A stretch of DNA of 64,000 nucleotides from positions 28,830,001 through 28,894,000 of the forward strand of contig OX485803.1 in assembly GCA_950295325.1 (NCBI GenBank), read 5' to 3'. The stretch comes from Polytrichum commune (taxonomy: Eukaryota; Streptophyta; Polytrichopsida; Polytrichales; Polytrichaceae). Below are positions 59,798 through 64,000 of this stretch, piece after piece. The notes under the pieces were generated by a model, which saw only the letters and a list, made by a program, of their open reading frames with translations, did no database searches and was not told where the DNA came from. The translations under genes were made by a program, and so were the position numbers. Each line of letters starts with the position of its first letter. The stretch's first letter is position 1.

Positions 59798-62578
59798 TTA
59801 CCGACGCCGCTGGAGAAAGTCCTTCATACGCTTGAGGGACATGTTGCTGCCATCATCGTTGGGCAAGAAATGCAAGTCTACTTGGGAGGGCTCCACCAAC
59901 CCATGCTTGATCTGAGCAAGCAATGTTTGTTGCTTCCCCTTTACAACGTGGAGGTCTGCCAGGAGGTGCTTGAGCAGGAAGGTATGACCCTTGGCCACCT
60001 CCACAAAATCTGCTGCGAGATGGCGAACATGATGTTCGATGTCCTCGTCAGATGGTGTGGCACGTTGGCTGCCATTAGCACGATTCGGTGTGGAGGTGGG
60101 CATTGCTGATCCGGTGTCGTAACAATCATCCAGAGAATGCACAATAGGGTCCAACATGTTACCACGGCCGCCCTCGGTTGTGCCTGCAAGGGATCCACAG
60201 TAACGTGTAATGGTTCCTTCTGCTAGGCTAGGATGGAGCATCATCAGTACTTTAATCTGATGTTTGCAAATGTTTCCCTTCAGTGCCCACACGCAGTCAC
60301 AGCAACCCCATTCACAGTCAGGGTTGTACACCTTGTAGCATTTAGCTACGTTCGTCTTGGAGGTTACAATGGCGGGGCCGTCATCCGCAATGGGGAGAGT
60401 AACACAACTGTCCGGAATTTCTCTCGCTTTGAGAACGGCATTGATAACGAATTGCTCCTGTTTCAAGTTGGGGACGAACCCATGTTGTTTCCTCATCGCT
60501 TGGTACCAATAGTGGGAGAGGATTTCCTCCGTCAACTCGTATATGACCCAGTCTAAACGACGTCCATGGGCTCTTCCTTTTGAGGCGCGCAAGGTGGCTT
60601 TAAGGTTTGAGTGGTAGCTTTCGATTGCCGCGTTTGTGTCCTGCCCAGCATAAGGCAGGTTACGATGCCCCACAACCCACATATGGGTCTTGTCTGCCCA
60701 TTGTTTGTTGAAATACACCCAAAAATTGCTCACAATGGGGAAGCTATCCATAAGAGCGTTTAGTTGGCGAAGAGCCCAAGGCCCCATTTGATCTCCCTGG
60801 GGGCACTTTGTGTCGTACATAATACGACCCAATCCCTTGAGCACACCAGCCCGGATAGCATGGTCTTTAATTTTTGCCACCGCCTGTTTCAACCATGCAC
60901 GACGGACATGCCAAAGGCAAAGAAAGACTTTCACTCCGGGCCACACCGACTGCAACCCTCCGATCTCGGCCTGCGCACAATCTGTGATGAAAGCATTCGG
61001 CATCCAATCTTCTTGCACTGACGCCAATTTCGTGGCGAGCGCCTTCATCCATGGTTCAAGATCGGGTTGCTTGGAACTAGAAGTAACAATGTATGCCACG
61101 GGAACTCCGTTCAGCCAATCATCAAACACCATCAAGGTGTAGAGCGGGAACTGCAACAAAAAGGATAAATAATAACATTTAGAGACTGGGGAATATTAGA
61201 CGTTACATATAACAGTGATGTAACATGGAGTATGGCAAAGCAAGTACATCTGACGGTCTGTAACACGATATTCCATGGAGCATGATAGCAGCAACAAACC
61301 TTGTTCTCATTTGTTGCAAAAGTGGCATCAATTGAGACAGCTTTTTTATGTCCGTGCTTCAGCATCATATCTTGTTGCCACGCTGTTTGGATGCCTATCG
61401 TGAAAGGAATGTTGTCGCGTGTAATAGCACTGCGAACATGTACGCCAGATTCTTTGTAGTAGAACACGAGGTGGGGATGTTCTTGCACCCACATGCGAAC
61501 AGATGTCGCATCATTGTTGTCGCGTTTGTAGGTCTCAATTGCCAAGCGGCCAGCCACGTTACGGATGTCTTGGTCATAAATGAATAGGTCCCTTGTGAGC
61601 TCCTCCCCCCTTTCACACACTTCCAGGAAGCGTTTCCTATGTTTTGTCATTATTTGCGGGATGGACAAACCCAAACGTAGATGAGTCATGATGAATTCCC
61701 GAACATGCGGTGACAGATGGCTAGAGAATCTGCTTTTATGGCCAGTCTTTGTCACACCATGGCAGAAGATCCCCTCGGAGTTGACATGGTGCATCTGGTG
61801 GTACGTTACTTCTGCGACCGAAGGCTCAAGGTACAGTCTCTTCACAACAAAACCGCATTGGCAACCCCTTCGTTGCCCAAATCCCCGCATCCTGGCAGAA
61901 GTGCGAGGACCTGAGTGACCCTTTCCATTTGGAACAAATTTGCCTTTGGAGTCGAGCTTTCGTTTCTTCTGGTACATTTCGTTTGTAACAACTGGTATGT
62001 GCGAGGCATTGTCATTTGGCCCATACTGGCAGTGATACCTGAGGCAGACAACAAGTGTGGCAAGCAAGAGTCAGGTAACAGACGCAACATTCAAGTTATA
62101 ATGTTGTAACATTGCAACATGCAAAATGAAAATGGAAGTGCATGTTACAAACACACCTGATGACAATAGAGTAGTTGTTCCAACGGGGGAACGCTAGTTT
62201 CCCTTCTTGGTTCGATGGAGTGCCTTGGCAAACAAATTTGCAGGGAGCATCAGGGCGGCCCTCCTCACCTTTCAGGAAATCCTCGACTCTTGACCAAGGT
62301 ATGTAAGCAACCGAAACTGGCACATGAGTCCTGGGGTCAGTCCTCCTCCCTTTCAGCCGGGTCTGCCTTGCCCACCATAGGTCAGTGTGCATGAAGGTTC
62401 CCGCTTGGGGTCTCTGGACTAGACTGAGGAGCCGTTCAAACTCCCCTTTGTGTGCCTCCCGGTATATACACTCATAAGAGGGATCCGCGGCCAACGGACT
62501 GGGAAGTGTGTGGTCAGTGGCATGGTCTCCATCTCGGGTAACATCTACTTCAGTTGGCAATTCAGGAGAGGATCCCAT
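59798..62578 (-). CDS. MULE-type DDE transposase with SWIM zinc finger, 3 exons
   Basis: It catalyses cut-and-paste transposition. Exons: 62157-62578, 61300-62038, 59798-61150, with phases 2 and 0, giving about 837 aa. Residues run from MGSSPELP to LQRRR, stop TAA. The catalytic triad is seen as Asp in KKAVSIDATFATNENK (end of exon 2), Asp in NAFITDCAQAE and Glu in NAAIESYHSNLK. CLWHVRRAW between the last two is the family's conserved C..H insert. A SWIM finger follows (WGCCDCVWALKGNICKHQ: CxC then CxH). An N-terminal Cys/His region (CQCGFVVKRLY ... YHQMHH) resembles the FAR1/WRKY-GCM1-like DNA-binding part. The frame is open upstream of the first ATG to 62608, so a further 5' exon is possible. 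No stop or frameshift was found. Confidence 0.9.
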
Positions 62579-62608
62579 TGACGTTGTCTTTTGGAGCACT
62601 CTCAGCAC

Positions 62609-63328
62609 CTACACCTGGTCGTGCATGTAACAACGTTCTAAACCCTGGAAGCAATGAGGAGAACCCTAAACCAAACACAAGGTGGGGAGTGACCAGATAA
62701 TGGATAGGTTACAGTCAAAGAGTTGCGATGTTGTACTGTAGATCTAATAACATATATGAAAAGCACAATGAGTGAGGGCGATTGTGAGCAGCATGGGCGA
62801 TGAGGGCGCGTTTGTCAAAGATTTGACAAACATGCGTTCATTACATCATTGTTGGGTTGACATCAGAACATGCAAGAGAGGAGAAATTTGAGTTAGGTTC
62901 ACATCAGGTAATGCAAGAGCGGAGCAGATCTACATCATTACATCATTGTTGGGTTGGGTTCACATCAGTACATGGAAGAAAGGAGCAGATCTGCATTGTT
63001 GATTGCAGATCTGATTCAAGAGAGGTCGCATCACTACATTCAAGACAAACAAGTGCTACAGAAATGCAAATTCAGGAGTTCATGGGCATGTTACGAATAA
63101 TCAAAAGTATAAAACCAAAGGAACCCTGCAAAGAAACGATGAATGAGGTGATGTTGTCCTAAACCCATCGCCGCATCATTGCTCAGCAAAAAATGCAGTC
63201 TCTAGAGAATGAGCAGATTACCCACAAGCATCAGGGGGGAGGCGTTGAGTCTGTTTTTGAAAATACGCGCTCCCCGAGGGCGGTTTCCTAAACCAGTAGG
63301 GATGGGGGTGTAGGCCATGGCGGGAGGG
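62609..63328. other. Leader region of the transposase gene
   Basis: Presumed promoter and 5' UTR. Diverged tandem units lie at about 62835-62995 (ACATCATTGTTGGGTTG, TTCACATCAG, AGGAGCAGATCT). No further coding sequence is supported. Confidence 0.55.
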
Positions 63329-63858
63329 ATGGGCGCGTCCACGTGGAGCTGCCGGCGAACAGGTTGGCGTTTAGTCCAGCGTGGCAACCGGTGCCAGCGT
63401 GGCAACCGGTGCCAGCGTGGCAACCGGTGCCAGCGTGGCGGTGGGGGCAACCGGTGCCAGCTGGAGCGAAGTCCACGGTGGCGGCAGGGGCTGCCCGACG
63501 GTGCCCACAATTGCTCTGCCCGGGGCGGGTCGAGGTCCGGAAGAAAAAAACTCTGTCGCAGCTCTGCAACGCCTCGATCTCCTCAATGGAGTTATGACCA
63601 TTGGGTTGGGTAATGTTAGGGCACTTTTAGGAAGTTATGGCGCCAAGAGTTCGGCCTCTCGAGCAAAGTTTGGGTCAAGCAAAATGCTCGACCCAAACTT
63701 CCGTCAAGAGGCCAAACTTTTTTTCATTAAAATATTCAAAATCTGACAGTGGATTATTTTAATATACTTTTTCAGCCCAAAGGCTTCTCCTCTTGACATA
63801 GTTTGGTCCAGAAAAGTGACGCTTCTCCTCTCGACTTGGGCATAGTGTGAACCGGCCC
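63329..63858 (-). repeat. Right terminal inverted repeat with minisatellite and hairpin
   Basis: 63329-63621 is the near-exact inverted copy of 53650-53942, with four GGCAACCGGTGCCAGC units at about 63382-63460 against three on the left. 63663-63710 holds a hairpin (TTTGGGTCAAGCA / TGCTCGACCCAAA) absent from the left end, which makes this TIR about 90 bp longer. The outer part contains a direct repeat of CTTCTCCTC(T)(C/T)GAC. Confidence 0.9.
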
Positions 63859-63862
63859 TTAG

Positions 63863-64000
63863 TGTAGATACCCACCTGAATGATATCATAAAAAGATGAT
63901 ACCAGTCCAACACTAATAGCCGCAACTTAATCAAACACCAAAGCTTAATTAAGCGTTTTCTAAGCGCACACACAAGTCTGAAATGTACACATTTGAAAGA
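63863..64000. other. Right flank of the large transposon
   Basis: Short A/T-rich sequence up to the window edge. No feature seen. Confidence 0.5.

Larger units (their letters stand above)
53500..63858. mobile_element. 10.36-kb autonomous-like DNA transposon: MULE/SWIM transposase plus unknown accessory gene
   Basis: The ends GGGCCGGTTCACACTATG and CATAGTGTGAACCGGCCC are inverted repeats flanked by CTTAG/TTA. The inverted homology continues patchily to about 440 bp on the left and 530 bp on the right. Inside are three genes: a plus-strand unknown (55768-58776), a small minus-strand ORF (59150-59521) and a minus-strand MULE-type transposase (59798-62578). The two large genes converge, as in maize MuDR. 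The short duplication fits PIF/Harbinger better than Mutator, whereas the transposase is MULE-like, so the family placement is open. The transposase is intact as far as I can read it. Confidence 0.85.

Noticed and set aside
1-64000. CRISPR arrays, bacterial operons or intact tRNA genes
   Set aside because: The tandem repeats seen are contiguous and without regular unique spacers. All genes are spliced and eukaryotic, and no full cloverleaf was found.

Overview
The window is plant nuclear DNA: intron-rich genes with GT/AG junctions, plant-type TAF5, NHP2 and cytosolic glutamine synthetase, a chromodomain Ty3/Gypsy retrotransposon, a 5S rRNA-derived repeat, a tRNA-derived SINE and several inverted-repeat DNA elements. 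Host genes are sparse (three in 64 kb) and introns reach 2.5 kb. The two-intron glutamine synthetase and the MULE/SWIM transposase make a seedless or otherwise non-angiosperm land plant my best guess, held with low confidence.

Layout. 1192-9620 (minus) is a complete TAF5 gene, rebuilt here as 19 coding exons giving 687 residues. One of its introns holds a 120-bp 5S rRNA-like sequence in the opposite orientation. 11559-17633 (minus) is a 6.1-kb chromovirus with 342-bp LTRs and a TCTGC target duplication. Its pol frame is broken only by in-frame stops. 17639-22351 is a field of decayed duplications that includes partial copies of the 5' flank of the next gene. 22352-24005 (plus) is NHP2 (H/ACA snoRNP, 4 exons, 157 aa) with two telo-box motifs upstream. 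24006-33600 is gene-poor, with a 410-bp MITE (47-bp perfect TIRs) and a tandem repeat block. 33815-38116 (minus) is cytosolic glutamine synthetase (3 exons, 363 aa), whose introns and 3' flank are built from decayed tandem repeats. 38700-53495 is repeat-rich: a SINE with a 12-bp target duplication, a fresh 228-bp tandem duplication, foldback elements, and a Mutator-type MITE with a 9-bp target duplication inside a minisatellite.

The most interesting object is a 10.36-kb DNA transposon at 53500-63858. It has GGCCGGTTCACACTATG termini flanked by a CTTAG (or TTA) direct repeat, long terminal inverted repeats with an internal minisatellite, and convergent genes. The minus-strand gene is a MULE-type DDE transposase with a SWIM zinc finger (3 exons). 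The plus-strand gene is a large multi-exon protein of unknown function with a CCHC finger, broken or recoded at a C8 tract. A third small minus-strand ORF lies between them. The plan recalls MuDR (mudrA/mudrB), but the accessory protein is not one I recognise and the short target duplication is not Mutator-like.
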